From contig CAMBJI010000107.1 in the NCBI GenBank assembly GCA_945867725.1, positions 1 through 6,927 of the forward strand: a stretch of 6,927 nucleotides of DNA, read 5' to 3'. Position numbers and translations under genes: made by a program. Positions 6,296 to 6,927 of the stretch are shown here, in pieces; position 1 is the stretch's first letter; every line of letters starts with the position of its first letter. This DNA comes from Bordetella parapertussis. GTDB taxonomy: Bacteria; Pseudomonadota; Gammaproteobacteria; Burkholderiales; Burkholderiaceae_D. Under the pieces are notes generated by a model. That model saw nothing but the letters and a program-made list of their open reading frames with translations, was not told the origin of the DNA and made no database searches.

Positions 6296-6357
6296 GAACC
6301 GCTCGAAAATCGGAATAAAAGAAGGCTAATTCAGAATCACAAAATGCATTTGCGTCA

Positions 6358-6363
6358 TGTCAA
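6358..6363 (-). promoter_or_regulatory. Candidate -35 box for the J-domain gene
   Basis: A perfect TTGACA is present on the minus strand about 63 bp before the J-domain ATG. The expected -10 position 17 bp downstream reads GTGATT, a poor match. A sigma-70 promoter is possible but unproven, and no sigma-32 heat-shock box was recognised. Confidence 0.3.
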
Positions 6364-6438
6364 TAAATTGCTTCTTGTCCAACTTTCATAGCTTATTTTT
6401 TTCTGAAACATCACCGAGTCCCAGCATGACCTCTATCT

Positions 6439-6459
6439 GACCCAGACAATTTTTGGGTC
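6439..6459. repeat. Small inverted repeat in the divergent intergenic region
   Basis: GACCCA (6439-6444) and TGGGTC (6454-6459) pair perfectly around a 9-nt AT-rich loop. It could be an operator-like site or a weak hairpin. No T run follows on the plus strand, so a terminator is unlikely. Confidence 0.3.
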
Positions 6460-6606
6460 TCTTCAATCCGCACTCCCATAAAGTTCGACACCCGAATTGC
6501 TTCGACCGTACCTCACCCAATGTACGAATTTATATTCTCACAAGAAACTATTCCTGCAAATTATGAACAAAGCTGAGTTCTCTACTGCAATCATCTATCT
6601 CTGTTC

Positions 6607-6927
6607 ATGCGACCCACAGCCTACCTGCCCTCCCCCAGCTTCATCGCGTTACCAACCCATCAAGCACTGCCGCAAACGCAATCGCTATCAGCACTGTTTG
6701 CATGCTTTGGCTTGATCATGGGTTCGTGGGCTGGCCGTATCCCTGCATTACGCGATGCTTTGCAACTCTCCGTTGGTGAGCTTTCCATCGTGTTGTTATG
6801 CAGCGGACTCGGGGCCGCCTTGTCATCAGCATTTTCATCGGCTTTGTCAGCGCGCTTGTCCCTGCATTTCAACGTACAGATTAGTCAACGCACAAAACTC
6901 CTCAGCGCCGGTCTGGCACTGCTCTTG
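6607..6927 (+). CDS. MFS transporter, N-terminal part (YbjJ-like subgroup), cut by the window end
   Basis: The frame is open from ATG 6607 to the last base, giving 107 residues with no stop. After about 25 polar residues come a first membrane helix (about 26-45), the segment GSWAGRIPALRDALQLSVGE (39-58), a second helix (about 57-80, rich in Gly, Ala, Leu and Ser) and the start of a third (about 97 on). The 'SWAgRIPaird.l.ls.g.Ls..LL..glGa' pattern is characteristic of YbjJ-like major facilitator proteins, whose substrates are mostly unknown. The loop after helix 2, where MFS motif A normally sits, is only weakly conserved here. An in-frame TGA at 6574 limits how far upstream the start can be, and 6607 is the first ATG after it. 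No Shine-Dalgarno is visible, so the start is uncertain. ATG 6718 would cut through helix 1 and is unlikely. Confidence 0.75.
   Translation, partial: MRPTAYLPSPSFIALPTHQALPQTQSLSALFACFGLIMGSWAGRIPALRDALQLSVGELSIVLLCSGLGAALSSAFSSALSARLSLHFNVQISQRTKLLSAGLALLL

Larger units (their letters stand above)
6296..6606. other. Divergent intergenic region, AT-richer than its surroundings
   Basis: This 311-bp stretch separates the divergent J-domain and MFS genes. No supportable gene was found in it on either strand. It is visibly richer in A and T (for example the T7 run near 6397) than the neighbouring genes, and it should hold promoters for both. It contains the TTGACA on the minus strand at 6358-6363, a small hairpin at 6439-6459, two direct TTCGAC copies (6484-6489 and 6501-6506), and a TATATT near 6530 that could be a -10 box for the MFS gene but lacks a matching -35. 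Confidence 0.5.

Noticed and set aside
6439..6459. Intrinsic terminator
   Set aside because: The 6-bp stem has no downstream T run on the plus strand, and it lies between divergent genes where no terminator is expected.
6563..6715. Frame starting MNKAEF, reminiscent of the N-terminus of HU-type DNA-binding proteins
   Set aside because: Only the first few residues resemble HU. The continuation is Cys/Pro-rich without HU features and overlaps the MFS gene in another frame, so chance is the simplest explanation.

Overview
The window looks like part of a proteobacterial chromosome. It is moderately GC-rich, densely packed, and has short ATGA-type overlaps between operon genes. It also carries a dispersed inverted repeat of a palindromic type common in beta- and gamma-proteobacteria. 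The gene mix (Liv-type transporter with a CoA ligase, J-domain protein, YbjJ-like MFS carrier) suggests a betaproteobacterium, perhaps Burkholderiales. That placement is inference; no rRNA or other marker gene is present.

Left part, plus strand (1-3121): the end of a high-affinity branched-chain-type ABC transporter operon. It holds the last 32 codons of a LivM-like permease, then the LivG-like and LivF-like ATPases (each start overlaps the previous stop), then an AMP-forming acyl-CoA ligase. A plausible reading is import of an organic acid or amino acid followed by CoA activation of a carboxylate; the substrate cannot be read from the sequence.

Middle (3122-3385): a convergent intergenic gap containing two inverted copies of a palindromic repeat (22 bp perfectly matched) about 105 bp apart, with further hairpins between them.

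Minus-strand pair (5685 down to 3386): an aminoglycoside/choline-kinase-fold phosphotransferase followed, with an ATGA overlap and a good ribosome binding site, by an enolase-family protein. The enolase keeps the metal ligands, the Lys/Glu acid-base pair and the phosphate-binding Arg-Ser. Three positions that are nearly invariant in glycolytic enolases are changed (Ser to Ala, Glu to Asp, His to Ala). The coupled kinase plus altered enolase suggests phosphorylation followed by an enolase-like elimination on a substrate other than 2-phosphoglycerate. This is the most unusual content of the window.

Right part: a small minus-strand J-domain protein with a C-terminal membrane anchor (6295 down to 5837), a 311-bp AT-richer divergent intergenic region, and the start of an MFS transporter (6607 to the window end). 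No tRNA, rRNA, CRISPR array or transposase gene was seen.
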